In this document: positions 46,560-60,900 of the stretch, in pieces | Numbering within the stretch: the stretch's first letter is position 1 | Layout of the letters: every line of letters begins with the position of its first letter | DNA from: Septoria linicola | Taxonomy: Eukaryota; Ascomycota; Dothideomycetes; Mycosphaerellales; Mycosphaerellaceae | Assembly (NCBI GenBank): GCA_024114885.1 | Contig: CP099431.1 | Span: 62,001-126,000 of the forward strand | Length of the DNA stretch: 64,000 bases | Reading direction: 5' to 3' | Notes under the pieces: generated by a model | What the model saw: only the letters and a program-made list of their open reading frames with translations | Databases searched by the model: none | What the model was told of the DNA's origin: nothing | Made by a program: the position numbers and the translations under genes

Positions 46560-49500
46560 ATAGGAGTAACCTATATTAGTATAGGTTATTTATATCTCTT
46601 ATAGTTTATAGAAAACATTTAGAGCCTAGAAGTTTCTCTAACTATATTACTAATAAAGCTAGTTTATATCTAGTAGTATATAAGTTAGTAAAGATCTCTA
46701 TAAGATAGTAGTTTATAACTATTTTATTAATATCTACCTAGTTCTCTACTATAGTATCTAGTATTACTAGAGTTAGAAGAGCTATCTAGCTTTCCTACTA
46801 CCTAGTAGTAGAAACTTAACTAAGAGAGAGAGATCTAAGTCTTAGTAATTTCTCTTATATAAGGAATCTCTATCTTTTAGAGCTAGCTTCTTTACTATAA
46901 GAAATTACTATTCTCTAGAATCCTTAGCTAGTCTAAAGTATTCTATTAATTATTGATTCTATTTACCTATTTCTATAATAGACTAAGAGGATAAGAGGAG
47001 CTAAAGAATTCTAACTCTAGATAGAACTAACTAGAAGAAATAGTTTAGGCTATAGATAGATAAGCTAGAAGAAAAGAGCTAGTTCTAGGTAATTAACTAA
47101 CTAATTATAGAAGAGAATCTATATATAATCTAGTAAGATACTAATCTCTAGATATATATTACCTAGAATTAATACTTCTTAAAAGATAATATAGTATATA
47201 GGTTTAGTATTAGATATAGTATTAGTAAAGATAATAAGATAGAGCTAGAGATATAGTATATTACTATATTTATAGCTAAGATATAGATAGTTCTCTAGAA
47301 TAAGTATAATAGAGTCTTAAAGTCCTATACTATAGGTCTAATTAAGTAGTTTATTATATATAGAATATTACTTAATAAGATAATTAGAGAAGTATAGAGA
47401 TATCTTAGAAGCCTAGATAAGAAGATTACTAAGATTAATCTTTAGGAAACTTACTACTAGAGCTAGGATAAGAGACTAAAGTATCTCTTCTAGTCTCTAC
47501 CTATATTATACTAAGTAGCTAAAGATACTATTATAACTTAACTATTCTTAGATATATATACTATTCTTCTTCTACTTAAGTTCTAAGAGATAAGAGATAA
47601 TCTAGATAGAATAGATATAGGTTTAGCTATATTCTATTCTAGGTAGTCTAACTAAGGAAAGTCTCTACTAATATACCTACTCTATAAGAAAGAGAAGTAC
47701 TAGTTAAAAGATTATTCTAATCTCTCTATTACTAAGAAACTATTCTAGTAGAAGAATAGTATTAAGAATTAGAAAGACTTTTAAGAATTATCTCTTAGAG
47801 AGAGAGTAAGAAGATTCTCTTTACTAGAAAATACTAGATATATTAAGAAAGCTATCTATAAGTTATTATTATATAATAAGCTAAAGAAGGCTATTTAGAG
47901 AATAGATAAGTAGCTTTAAAAGATAGAAAGATCTAGAAAGCTTCTAAAGAAAGGATTTTTAGCCTAGGAATCTAGTTCTAGTTCTAATTCTAGAACTTAT
48001 TCTAGTTCTAGAAGTAATAATAATTCTCTATTCGAAGATAATAAATAAGATAAGTTAGCCTATTCTATAATTAAGGCTAAAAGTAAGTTATTACTCTAAG
48101 AATAGCTCTTAGATTCCTATATCTTATTCTATATAACTAACTAACTATCCTTCTTTAGATTAGTAAAGCTACTAAAGAAGAGAGTATAGATTAAGATAGG
48201 AAGAGAATATCTTTATATAACCTACTCTAGACTAGTATAGATAAAGAGAATCTTAGAAAGAGAAGTTCTATTTAATAGAGTACTATTTATTCTTTATCTT
48301 AGAGTAAATCTTATATTATAGGATTAGTTTAGTAAGTAATTTAGAGTCTAAAAGCCTAATTTTACTCTTACCTCTCTAGATAGCTAAATAGTTATAAAGA
48401 CTAAACTAGTTAGAAGTATTCTATTTATTAGTAAAATATTATCTCTTCTATAGAAAAAGTTATATTACTTACTATATAATTCTATAGAGGTTAATAATAT
48501 CTATACTACTCTATTAGAGAAGGATCTAAAATAGTAAAAGCTATAGTATAGAAGATTTATATACTTTAGAAGAGGTTTACTCTTAAACTTTTATAAAGTT
48601 ACTAACCTAAAGGAAAGAATTCTAATTCCTAGCTAGAATAAATATTAGTATAGAATCTATATAATAGGTAAGATAAAGAAAGATATAAGTAAGTATATTA
48701 AGAGAAGATCTAAAAGTTTAGCTCTTATATTAGTAGATATCTATAGACTATTACTATTATTAGTAAAAGATTTTATATAGTAGCTTAAGATTATTAATAA
48801 CTTCTTAAGAAAGAAATAGATATTTCTACTTAAAGCTAGATTAGATATACTAACTACTCTTTAGAACTAGAGAATTAAAGTAGAAAGATAGTTAATAGTA
48901 CTTCTTAAGTCTATAAAAGCTAATAATACTAGAGAAATTACTACTTTAGTTAAATAGTAGAAGAAGGACTTTAGAATTACTCTTAAACTAACTAAAGCCT
49001 ATAATTTACTCTAGAATAGAGTAGTTAAGAGATCTATCTAAATATTAGAAACGTCTATTAGAGTAATACTTAAAGAGAGTAAGATATCTATTAAATTTTA
49101 GCTAGAAGCTCTAGAAGTATAAGTATATATAAGAAATAAGCTTCCTAATAGATCTAATATTAAGAGATTTAAGCTCTTATCTAATAAAGCTTTTAATAGA
49201 ATTAAACTAATAGTTTCCTACTTTAAGATATAAGGATATAGAGCTATAGTATATATAGATATAAGAGTATAGCCTTAGTAGGTAAAGAGTAATAAACTAA
49301 TAAATAGAGAAAAGAATATTATATTTATTAGATACTATAATAATATAGTAAAGATATAGAAGTTCTAGGAGCTAGATATAAAGACTATTAAGTAGTATAC
49401 TAATATAGTCTTCTTTAAAAATAAACTAGATAGAGAATTAGACTTAAATATTAAAGTTAAGAATCTCTCTAGTTTAGCTCTAGAAAGAAGACTAGTTAGA

Positions 49501-51640
49501 AGGCTAAGAACTATTAGCTAGCCTACTCTATAGGCTAGTAGAAATACTCTAGGTACTCCTAGTCTAAGCTAGTAGAAGCCTTCTCTTTAGCTATTAGTAT
49601 AGGTTTAGAAAGAAAAGAAACTCTTTATATAACTTCTATTTCTACTAGAAGATATAAGAGAGTATAGAAAATTCCTAGACTAAAGAAAAGTTAAAAAAGA
49701 ATTTAAGAATTCTATCTAAGAAACTATAGAGATAGATTAGAAATAGATAGTTCTAAAATAAACTCTTAGAAAGAGAAAAGTATCTTAAAAACTTAATAGG
49801 TTTAACTAGAAGCTAAAACTAATTAGACTTAAGTTAGATTAGACTAGTTAGCTAGGTAAGGAAATACTCTTAAAGTATTAAGCTTTTTTCTTAGCTATAA
49901 GTTCTATTAACCTAGATATTCTATAGGACTTAGAATTCTTAAAGAAAGTTAAAGAGATTATATTCTCTACTACTAAGAAAGTACGAATATATAAATAGAA
50001 GGTTCTAATTCTAAGAAACTATAAAGAAGTAGTAAGTAATCCTAAATAGAGTTATCTCTAATAAGAAGCTATTTAGAAGAAGCTAGATATACTTATAAGT
50101 AATAATATCTAGACTATAGTTATTCTACTAAGAGAAGCTAACTTAGTTACTTTAAGATAGATCTTTAATATTAAAAGAAAATTTAGTAGAGCTATTAAAA
50201 AGTTTAAGATAAGACTAGTTAGTTATAAAAGAGTTCTCTTAAAAGTATAGAGTAGACTATATAGAAACTTTTACCTCTATAGTTAGGTAGGATACTCTAA
50301 GAGAATTTATATCTATAGTCTATAAGAAGAACCTAGTTCTATACTAAGTAGATATAAATAATATATTTATAGAAAGTACTCTATATAAGGATATCTATAT
50401 AATCCTACTACTAGGTATTAACCTACTAACTAGTATAGTCTTATAAGTTCTAAGAAGTCTCTATAAGCTAAAGTAAGCTATAAGAGACTAGAGTTAGCTA
50501 TATATATTAAAGCTAAAAAGAATAGGATTTAGATAGTTAGAAGTAGATCTATATCTTCTAATCTATAAGAAAAAAGAAGATCTAATAATCCTAATCTATA
50601 TTAATAATATATCTATTACTATAGAGAGACTAGAAGATATCCTCTAGTTTAAAGACTAACTTAGTAAGGTCTTTAAGATTAAAGATCTTAGAGAGCTAGA
50701 TAAGATTCTTAGAATAAGACTAATAAGAAATAGATAGTAAGGCTAGCTAAAACTTAACTAGAAGTACTATATTTAAGAGAACCTAGCTAAGATAGAAATA
50801 GGCTAAGAAACTATATTACTAACTCTTTTACTAATAGATAGCTATAAAAGTCTAAAGCCTACTAGACTAAATAATAAAAGATATAATAGATAGATATACT
50901 AATCTATTATTAGAATATAGATATAGCTTATAACTATTATAAGACTAGATATCTTATTTACTTTTAGAAGATTAAGCTTCTATATTAGTAATCTAATAGT
51001 AGGATATATAAAGGCTCTAAAGAAGCTAACTAGATATCTAAGATTAAACTTAGACTTTAGTTTAAGATACTTAAGGAATAGTTAAAACTATCTTACTAGA
51101 TATATAGACTCTAATTATATAATAGATAAGACTAATAGAGTCTTAATTCTTAGATATATCTTCTTTCTATATAATATACTAATCTCCTAGATAAGTAAGA
51201 AGTAGAAATCTATAGCTATATCTATAATAGAAGCTAAATATATAGCTATAAGAGTATATATAAAATAGTTATAGTTCCTTAGAGCTCTTCTAAGAGAGCT
51301 TAGATATTCTAAGTTAGTAGAAGAATATTCTTACTAACTAAGAATCCTTAGAAACTAAGATACTATTACTAGAATTAGGCTAGTTTAGCTAAAAGGGTAT
51401 AATTAAGCTACTCTTACTCTAGTTAAGGACTCTTATATCTATAATAAGTCTAAATATATTAATATCTTATATAATACTATAAGAAAGCTCTAGTAGAATA
51501 GGCTTATCTCTATAGAATATATAAGTATAAAAGAGATAGTAGTAGATAGTCTTACTAAGCTAAAGAATAGACTATAGTTTTAGGATTTTATAAGATAGCT
51601 CTACCTTATATAAGAGATATATAAAAGATAACTCTAAGCT
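46560..51640 (+). pseudogene. gag-pol: Copia-1 gag-pol (RIPed)
   Basis: Plus strand in Copia order. The RT active site is at 50582-50617 (LIILIYINNISI), where YVDD has become YINN. RNase H is at about 51200-51590: the S-x-EAKYIAI motif near 51225 (EAEY in the family), KSKYINILYNTIRKL near 51445 and IEYISIKEIVVDSLTKL near 51515, typical of Ty1/Copia C-termini. Gag, protease and integrase lie upstream but carry so many TAG/TAA codons that limits were not set. Confidence 0.8.
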
Positions 51641-52275
51641 TTAGAGTTAAATTAAGAGGAGTCTAAAAGAATATTTTAGTTATTTAGCTCCTTCTTAGAT
51701 AGTCTTTATAAAGTCCTAAATAGCTCTACTAATATTAGACCTATTACTAACTATAATATTACTATATAGTATCTAACTAAACTAGATACTTATTAAAGCT
51801 AAGTACTAGTTAATATTAAAGATCTTCTCTATAGTAGCTATTATCTCTAGTACTAGTATATAGTTACTCTATACTCTAGCTTAATATAAGATTCTTATAG
51901 TTAAGAATAGTATACTCTAGATACTCTTAGAGAACTAAGAAGCTATATAGAATATAACTAAATATAGGACTAGTCTTTAAGGTATCTAAAGAGCTATTAG
52001 AATTAGCTATAAATAAGGATAGAGATAACTTACTAGATAGTCTATATCTTAAATAATCTATTTCTATATAATAGAGAAGAAAGATCTTATAGAAGATATT
52101 TCTTTTACTATTCTATAAGAGATAGTAGTATAGAAAGTTTAACTAAATAGATAGTTAGTACTATCTAATTATTAGTCTAAAAAGTAAGTACTTAATAACT
52201 AATTAAGATTAGGACTAGTACTTAAGTACTATAGATAATCTATTAAAAGATCTAACTATATAGTATAAGTAGAAG

Positions 52276-52550
52276 TATTAAGAATATATCCTAGATAGTT
52301 AGATTAGATATAGATATATAGGTATAGTTATATATATCTAAGATATCTACCTAAGACTTAGTAAGAGATATATCTTACTTCTTCTTCTTCTCTTCTTAGA
52401 TAACTAACTTAATTAACTTTATATTTAGTTCCTAGGATATTACTACTATACTATATATATAAGATAGTTTAAGATTAATCCTCTATTCTTCTTTACTATA
52501 TTATACTCTATTTAATATTATATAGCCTTTAACGCTCTCTACTTTTAATA
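52276..52550 (+). repeat. 3' LTR of Copia-1
   Basis: 275 bp. Followed by the TSD GATTC at 52551-52555 and by the second half of the Copia-2 5' LTR. Confidence 0.92.
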
Positions 52551-52824
52551 GATTCTATAACTTTCTAATTAATTCTTAACTAGTCTAAGGCTATATAAGT
52601 AATTATATAGCCTAGAAGATTCTAGTAATCTTAGAGAGAATACTTAAGTAGATATCTACGCTCTACTTTAAAGAATAATAATAAAAAGTTTTAACTACTC
52701 TCTAATTAACTTGATTCTCTTTAAGGCCTTAATAATAATCGATTAACTAACTATCGATATTTAATTAACCTCTAAGTCAAATATTAATTTAGAACTAACG
52801 AGCTATCTCTACTAAATTCTAAAA

Positions 52825-52838
52825 GGTTATAAGCCTAG
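52825..52838 (+). other. Primer-binding site of Copia-2
   Basis: GGTTATAAGCCTAG, identical to the Copia-1 site, just after the reconstructed end of the Copia-2 5' LTR. The shared half-tRNA-Met primer links the two families. Confidence 0.65.
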
Positions 52839-53079
52839 TCTACGATAAAGCTTAGACTAACCCTAGACGACGTATAGACTAACTCTAGAATATATAGACT
52901 CTATCTAGAAGAAGTACGACTTTTTTCTAGAACTTTCTCTTAATAATAACTTAATTAAATATTAACTAAATTAGACGATTTATAGTTTAGAAGAGAGCTT
53001 ATAAAAAGCTCTTCTAGAACTACTATACTAAGGATTTTTATTATAAGTAGCTAGAGAGCCTATAGCCTTTAAAGTCTCT

Positions 53080-56000
53080 ACTATCTCTTATCTAGGAAAC
53101 TAGAATTATATAAGAGTATTAAGAGTTATAAAACCTATTATACTAGTTAGACCTTTTAAGAAAGTAGTATATTAATAGATATAATTAAGAATAGCTAAAT
53201 TTAAGTATACTATAAGATAGTAAGCCTAGTATTAAGTTACTTTCTCTAGAAGCTTTAAAATATTTAATAATTATATCTCTAAGTAAAAAGATCTTTAGTT
53301 TTTAATATCTAAAAGAGTAAGAAAACTATAAGATATAGTCTCTAAGAATAAAGTCTTACTTAACTAAAAAAGGCTATATTAGTACTATAACTAGCGATTA
53401 AAATAATACTAGTAACGATAAAGTACTAGTCTCTATTAGGTTAGCTCTAGAGAATAGCTCTCTCTTATAAATTCAAGATAAAGAGATAGCTAAAATAGCT
53501 TAGAATACTCTTAAAGAACTCTATTCTTCTAAAGGATTTAGTTATAAGTTCCTTCTCTTAAGAAAGCTATTCTAAACTACTCTAGAGACTTTAGAATCTA
53601 TAGAGTTATATATTAATATAATTCGTCGTCTTACTAATAACCTAAGGAGTAAGAAGGTTATTATACTAGACTAAGTAATAATAGCTTAGACTTTAAATAA
53701 CCTAAACGATATATATAGCTTCTTTATTACCTCTATAAGTTAAAATCTAAAAGATAATAAAGCTAGCTATACTCTAGAGACTTCCTTCTCTAATATACTA
53801 GACGAATCTAGAAGATATAGTACTAAAGAAATAGTACTTTTCTCTAGAGATAATAAGTCTAAAAAGTCTATAAAGAATAAACCTAAGAGTATCTCTAAGA
53901 GATTAAATAAGAAGAGCTCTAAGGACTCTACTAAATATTATTCCTATTATTCTAAGAAAGAATATTTAGAAAAGAAATATTTTAATAAGTACTCTAGCCT
54001 ATATTCTAGCTAGTAGTAAGCTAGTAAAGAGTCTAAACCTACTAAATCTAGTAGTAGTCTATCTAAAGAAGATATTTTTATTACTAAAGAAATAGAAGAA
54101 ATATAAGATAAAGTTAAGATACTATATTCTATTATAGATATTAATATATCTCTAAATACTCTTAGTCTAGAGCCTAAAAATATATAGATTCTAGACTTAG
54201 GTACTAGTAGATATATTATAAGTAATAAGATATATTTTATATCTTTCTATAAGAAAAATACTATAATTAAATAGAGTAAAGCTAGCTCTACTATATTCTA
54301 TAGAGTAGGCGATATAAAGATATAATTTAATAATACTAAAAAAGTTATAATCTTAACTAATTACTTATATACTCTAGATTTTAAGCTTAACCTAGTATCT
54401 GTCTCTTAACTAGATAATAAGAGAGTTCGAGGCGTACTAGAAAATAGTATAATAGAGCTATATAACTCTAGCTATAGCCTATTAACTAAAGCTAAGCGAG
54501 ATAAGTTACTAAATAAGCTATATATTTTAATTCTCTCTACTTCTTTAAATAAAGAAGCTCTATACTTAGAGTCTAAGAGCGACGCTAATATATAGTATTC
54601 AAGACTAGGATATATAGGCGAAAATATCTTAAAATATCTAGATATTAGCCTAGATAATAAAGAAATTAGTCTAAAATATAAGATATATATTTAATCTAAA
54701 TATACTTATAAACTAAGTTACTAAATTATAGAGAAGGCTAAAAGCTATCTAGATAAGATAAGCTACGATATCTATAGCTCTATAGAGCCTTCTACTAAAT
54801 AAGAGTATTACTACTTTATTAGCTTTATAGATAATTATAGTCGTTATTTAGAAATAAATCTATTACGACTTAAATCTAAAGCTTTCTCTAGTATTAAAGA
54901 CTTTAAAGTAAGAGCTAAAAACTCTAACTTAACTAGTAATAAAAGGCTATTACTTAAGATATTTAAAAGCGATAATACTAAAGAACTTACTAGTTCTAAA
55001 ATAGAAAGTCTTCTTAAAGAAAGTAGTATAAAATATAAACTAAGTAGCTCTTATAATCTTAAACAAAATAGGCTTATAGAGAGACTAAATAGAACTCTAC
55101 TTAATAAAGTACGTACCTTACTACTAGAGTCTAATCTTTCTAAGTACTTTTAGAGCGAGGCTTTAGAAGTAGCTATATATCTATATAATAGAACGCTATA
55201 CTCGTCTCTAAACTATAAATTACTCTATAAGGTTAGGTTTAATAAGAAGCTAAACCTAAGTAATATACGCGTCTTTAGCTCTATATCTTATTATTCTAGA
55301 GTTAATACTAAGAGATTAGATTCTAGAGCTTATAAGGCTATCTTAATTAGCTATAGCGACTCTAAGAGCTATAAACTCTTCGATTTAGAGTTAATATATA
55401 CTATTTAGATACGAGATATTACTATTCTAGAAAATTAGTTCTATAAAGATAAAGATATACTAAGAACTAGTCTAAGTCTAGAAGAAGAATCTCTAATAAC
55501 TCTATCTAATAATAACTAAAATCTAGAGAAAGTCTAAACTTCTCTAGATAAGATCTAAGCTTCTCTAGATAAAGTCTAAGCTTAGACCTCTAATAATTAA
55601 CCTATAAACCTAGAGTTAGATAGAACTACGCCTACTAGTTCTATATCTAATAGAGATATATCTCTAGAGCTAGAATAAGACGAGTTATAGAATAATATAG
55701 AAGGTTTTTCTAAAATATCTAAGATAGATATAGAGGATATTACTAGTTCTAGACCTATAAATACTCTAGAAGACAATAGTCTAGACGACAAGTTAGCCTT
55801 ATATACCCTTATAGCTAGTAATAATTATAACGACCCTACTATCTATAGAGAAGCTATTAATAGTCCTAATAAAGAAAAATAGTTAGAGTCTATATTATCT
55901 AAAATTAATAACCTTAATAGACTAAAAACCTAGGACTTAGTAGACCTATCTAAAGATAGAAAAGTTATTAAAGGCAAGTAGGTCTATAAGATAAAAAGAG

Positions 56001-57340
56001 ACCTCTATAGTAATCTTATTAAGTTTAAAAGTAGATAGGTTACTAAGAGCTTTAAGTAAGTACTAGGCCTAGACTACGACGATACTTTTAGTAATATATA
56101 GTACTCTAAAAACTAGCGTTCTCTCTTCTATATAGTAGCTTATAAAGAGCTAGAAATCGAATAAATTAATATAAAACTCGCTTTTCCTAATAGCTCTATA
56201 GGTAAAGAGATATATATCGAACAGCCTATAGGTTTTCTAGTTAAAGAGGAAGAGTCTAAAGTCTATCGCCTTAATACTACTTTATATAGCCTAAAATAAG
56301 CTAGTAGATAATAGTATTTATACCTTAAGTCTATATTAGCTAAATATAATTTTTATTCTTTACTTAAGAATAGTATAGCCTTTAAAAATAAAGAGATAGA
56401 AGTCTATATTATATACTATATAGACGATATACTTATATTTAGCTCTACTCTAGACCTAGTAAATTAGGTTAAGACTAATCTCTCTAGATACCTAGAAATA
56501 AGCGATCTAGGCTAAGCTAAGTACTACCTAGGTATAGAAGTATCTAGAGATAGAGCTAATAAAGTAATTACTCTATTCTAAAAGGGTTATCTACTTAAAA
56601 TACTAGAGAGATATTATATAATAAGACTAGGCTTAATCTTGTCTCTATATCTATAGAATAAGATATACGTCTAGAAAAAGAGGTAGGCGCTCTTATATAC
56701 TTAGCTACTAAAACTAGGCTAGATAAAGCGTATACTATTAGCTAAGTAGCTAGATTTATATTAAATCTAGATTCTAAATATTTTAAAGCTCTTAATAGGA
56801 TCTAGAAATATTTAAATAACTATAAAGCTTTAGATCTATCGCTAGTATATAAAGCTTAATCTCCTCTCTTTTTAAAAGCTTATAGCGATATAGACTAGAG
56901 AGGTGATTATACTATATAAAAATCTATAATAGGTTATTATTTCTTTCTTAATAAACAAGCGCCTATAAGCTAGCGCTCTATATTACAAAAATCTAGAGCC
57001 TTTTCTAGTTATAAGATAGAATATATAGCCTTAAAAGAGACTACTAAAGAGGCTATATTCTTAAAAGACCTCTATAAAGAGGTAGATATAGAAGAAAAGG
57101 CGATTATAGTATATACTAATTCAAACTTAGCTATAGAACTAGCTAATAACCCTAACTACTACGCTAAGACTAGTAAAATATAGACATTTACTATTATTAT
57201 ATACGAGATATCTACTATCTAGGCCTAATAGAGCTAGTTTAGGTCTCTATAAAAGAATAAGTAGTAGATATCCTTACTAAGCTACTAGATACTACTCTAT
57301 TCAAGAGTCTAAAAGAGTATCTAATAGGATAAACCTAGTA
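53080..57340 (+). pseudogene. gag-pol: Copia-2 gag-pol (RIPed)
   Basis: Plus strand. A gag zinc knuckle lies at about 53935-53995 (YYSYYSKKEYLEKKYFNK; C-x2-C-x4-H-x4-C if Tyr are ex Cys/His). Protease is at 54188-54217 (ILDLGTSRYI; ILDSGA in the family). The pre-integrase H-motif is at about 54597 (YSRLGYIGENILK). The integrase end is at about 55070-55130 (NRLIERLNRTLLNKVRTLL). RT starts with IYIE*-type QPIGFLVK near 56215 and has an intact active site YIDDILIFS at 56417-56443. RNase H is near 56990-57130 (KIEYIALKETTKEAIFLKDL). Several long stretches lack stops, so this copy is less damaged than Copia-1. Confidence 0.88.
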
Positions 57341-57786
57341 GTAAGTATAGGCTAGAGTAGAACTAGCTATCTTAAGACTTAATATCTAATAGAATCGATA
57401 AAATTCGATTTTTAAGACTATTTCTTAGTTTAAGGACTAGATAGGCGTTTAATAAATTGATTAGTAAGCAAATTATCGTCTTACTATAGACTAAAGAACT
57501 ATAGCTAGTCTATATATAGTAGGGACGCCTATAAAGTATAGAGATCTAGCGATTATAGCCGATCTTAGTCTAGAAAGCTTAGACTAAGATTAGACAAGCT
57601 TTGACCTACTCTAGACGAAGCTTTAACCTTCTCTAGAGATAACTCCTTAGCCTAATATATAGTTAGATTATAGACTATATATAGCCGTAGATAATAATAG
57701 ATATTAATAAAGAGAATACGCCTTTTAATATAATAGGCTTAAGTAATTAAAATAACTTTATATAAGTAAAGCTTAAGAGAGTATTT
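57341..57786 (+). other. Copia-2 3' untranslated region
   Basis: About 440 bp between the RNase H end and the 3' LTR fragment. A few CA/TG remain. No separate gene was seen. Confidence 0.5.
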
Positions 57787-57960
57787 TAGAAAGATAAGCT
57801 TAGTTTATCCTAAGGCTAGACTTTAGAAAGTAACTCTAATATTATATAACTAGGCTATATAATAACTATCGGATTATATATAAGAGGACGACCCTAACGA
57901 TACGTGACTAGGTTACGTAATAGCTATCGGATTCCTAAAAAGGAAGAAGGTCTAGAATTA
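57787..57960 (+). repeat. Copia-2 3' LTR, partial
   Basis: TATTTTAGAAAGATAAGCTT and the following 170 bp match the start of the 5' LTR at 46008. It contains an internal duplication of the TAACTAGG..ATAATA..TATC.GATT segment. Similarity to the 5' LTR stops at about 57960. Confidence 0.75.
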
Positions 57961-60900
57961 ATATCTAACTCGTTATAGTAGAACTCTTTATAATTAATAA
58001 GAGAATTAGCTCTCTCTAAACCTAGTATACTAATATTAACCTACCTACTACTACTACTACTATTATCGTATACTACTAGACTCGAGATACTATAGCGTAT
58101 ATATAAGACGTAATTACCTTAGAGTTACTTAGGATTAAGCGTTCTAATAATCTCTAAGGTACTTAAGAGGTTTAGTCGTTACCTAGTTATAGATATATAC
58201 TCTATTATATAGTCTATTACTACTAGTCGAAGCGCTATAGCTTTATCTATTCCTTATAATCCTTATCTACTAAGATATATACGTTCTCTTCTAATATACA
58301 TTATCTATTCTTATCTCGTCTAGTATTATATACTCTTAATATAGGCCTCGTTCTATAGCCTTAAAGAGATATAAGTATTAGGAATAGATATACTTAGAGC
58401 TAAATAGTCTACTAGAGTAATAAAGCTAGTAGAGATACTACTAAGGAGTAGAGAAAGTCGAGCTAGTAAGATATAGCTAAGTAAGTATAGCTTATAGTAA
58501 GTAAATAATTTAGACTCACGAATATATCTTTAGTCTTCTATAAGTATAATCGATCTAAATCTAAAACTTATATTCGTTACTATAGGATAGAAGAAGAACG
58601 ATAGTAGTTAGAACTATAAATTATATTTAGCTATATATTTTAAAAAGCGAGTAGAAGAGGCTACTAATAAATAAGTAATAGATAGTAAAGACTTACTAGT
58701 ATTTACTAAAACTATCGACTATAGGTTCTATAGTAATAAATCCTAACGATTTTAGTATTAATTTATAGTTTAGCTAGTATTAAGTAACTAAGTATCTATA
58801 TCGTAAGTATCTTACTATAGTATATTAGCTAGAGTACGAGGAAAGGCTTTCTTTATCTTATATATCTTAAGACCTAATTTAAGTAAGGATTAATAGAGTT
58901 ATAGTCGATTTATTCTTCTTCTAGATAGGATCTATATATTCTAGAGCTAGTCTATACGCGTCGTCTATAGTTAGTCTAAGCTTTTTATATCTTCTTAGTT
59001 AACTTTCTATTCTTATTCTAACTATTCTAGCTAGAAGCTACTATAGGTAGTAATACTAGAGCTACCTAGTATAGGCTCTTTTAAAAGTCTAAGTAGATAA
59101 AGCTACTCTACCTATTAGAGACGATCTATATATAACTAAGAGTCTCTTTAAGTAGTCTATATAGCCTACCTAGGACTATTACTATACTCGATATAGCGTT
59201 TCTAACGTTTCTAATATAGCTATATACGAATATAATAATAAACTTATTCGACTATAGTCTAGTTTCTCTATATAGGTATTATTTACCTAAAGTAGATAGT
59301 ATAGTAATTTTAGAGCTTCTTATAGATATTATTCTAGATAGATAGTAAAGAGATTAGATAACTTAGTAGTACTCTTCTTCTCTATTTCTTTTTACTTCTT
59401 ATTTCTTCTATTTTCTCTCTCTACTTCTCTTTCTATTCTTATTTAAACCCTCTCTACTCTAATTCGTTTCTATATAATACTATCTCTATTACTTAGAACT
59501 TCGATATATTAAGAGTAAATACTATAATATAATAGCTATAGATATACTATTCTTAATATATTTTTACTAATAGCTAGTTATTTATAGTAGCTTAGCTTCT
59601 AGTAATATAAGCCTTTTTACTAATATATTAATAGGAATTAAAAATAGATAAGATAAGCCTAATATAGCTATAAAGCTAGCTCTCGACTAGATAGAGTAGA
59701 AGTATTCGTCTATAGTATTAAGTCTTAGGATCTAGTATACTAGAGGTTACTAAAGTATAATACTATAGATAAAGATACTAGAAGACTATATATAGTACCT
59801 AGTTCGTCTCTACTCTAGAATATTAGTTAGTCTTAGAAATTTAGTATCTAATAACTATATTACTAAGACTAGAGCGTAGCTATAGATAGCTATAGAGAGA
59901 GATATAAGTAAGTAATCCTATACTCTTATAGCTTAGTAGAGCTAGAACTCTTATAAATCGTACTATATAACGTTTATTAAGAGCGATTAAGTAGTAGAGA
60001 GTTATAATATATAGAGGATCTCTCTAGTTATACTATCTAAGAAGACTTTAGACTACTCGTAGTATATTACTAAAGATAACTTAATAGTAGAGTTACTTAG
60101 AAATTATTAGAACCTATACTACTAGGCTTCTATCTAAAAAGTACTTTACTTATAGTATATCTTAGTAGTATTAGTAGGTCTAGTACTTCTATAGTAGTTA
60201 ACTAGTTAGATTATATACGAAAGAGCTTCTTCTAAACTTAAGAGAGTATCCTACTCGAGATAAGAAAGTAATAATAAGATTCGTCTATAATAAAGTCCTA
60301 TCTCTACTACTTATAAGTTACTTATATTATATATAATTTTACTAGTATAGGACTAGCTATAATAGATAAGTACCTAGAAGCGAGAGCTATATAGTATTAG
60401 TATAGTATTACTTATATATTCTAGATAGTAGTAAGTAAGATCTATATTCTCTTAAGTAAGTTTCTATCTTATACGCTCTATATTCGCTTCTTTAATCTCG
60501 TTTATTTTAGTATCTACGTCTCTATATATACTATCTCGAGTAAGTCTAAGGTATATACGAATAGCTTAATATATATATACTTTTAACTCTCGAGGCTAAG
60601 TTCTTTACTAACTAAATATTACTTTAGAGAATACTAAATATAAAGAAGCTAAAAGACGAAGTAATACTAGAGCTATACTTTATATTACTAAGATAAAAAG
60701 ATAGATATAGATTTAGCTTAGAAGCTAGGCTTATAAGGTATTATAGTTACTCTAAAAAATAGATCTAATATATTCTTATAAGCTAGACTATAGAGTATAT
60801 CTTTAATAATAACGTATATAGATCTATCTTACTATAAAGTATATAGTTAATAGAAGCGTCGTACTACTTAGAGATTACTAGCCTAACGAAGTCGAGCTTT

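Larger units (their letters stand above)
46258..52550 (+). mobile_element. Copia-1 retrotransposon, complete but RIPed
   Basis: 275-bp LTRs (46258-46532 and 52276-52550) begin TATTAAGAATATA and end TTTTAATA (ex TG...CA). They are flanked by the target duplication GATTC (46253-46257 and 52551-52555). A PBS follows the 5' LTR directly. Copia-type RT and RNase H lie on the plus strand. It inserted into the 5' LTR of Copia-2, so it is the younger of the two. CG is scarcer here than in the neighbours. Confidence 0.92.
46008..57960 (+). mobile_element. Copia-2 retrotransposon, 5' LTR split by Copia-1 (RIPed)
   Basis: Left LTR half at 46008-46257 and right half at 52556-~52821 flank the inserted Copia-1. 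The joined LTR matches, in reverse complement, the solo LTR at 62539-63179. A PBS follows at 52825-52838. Gag, protease, integrase, RT and RNase H remnants follow on the plus strand to about 57340, and a partial 3' LTR lies at 57787-57960, starting with the same TATTTTAGAAAG. The 3' LTR is truncated or rearranged after 57960, so no target duplication was found. Confidence 0.8.

Noticed and set aside
55597..55791. 64-codon open frame on the minus strand
   Set aside because: It is the reverse-strand shadow of Copia-2 pol; stops are sparse only because of the skewed composition.
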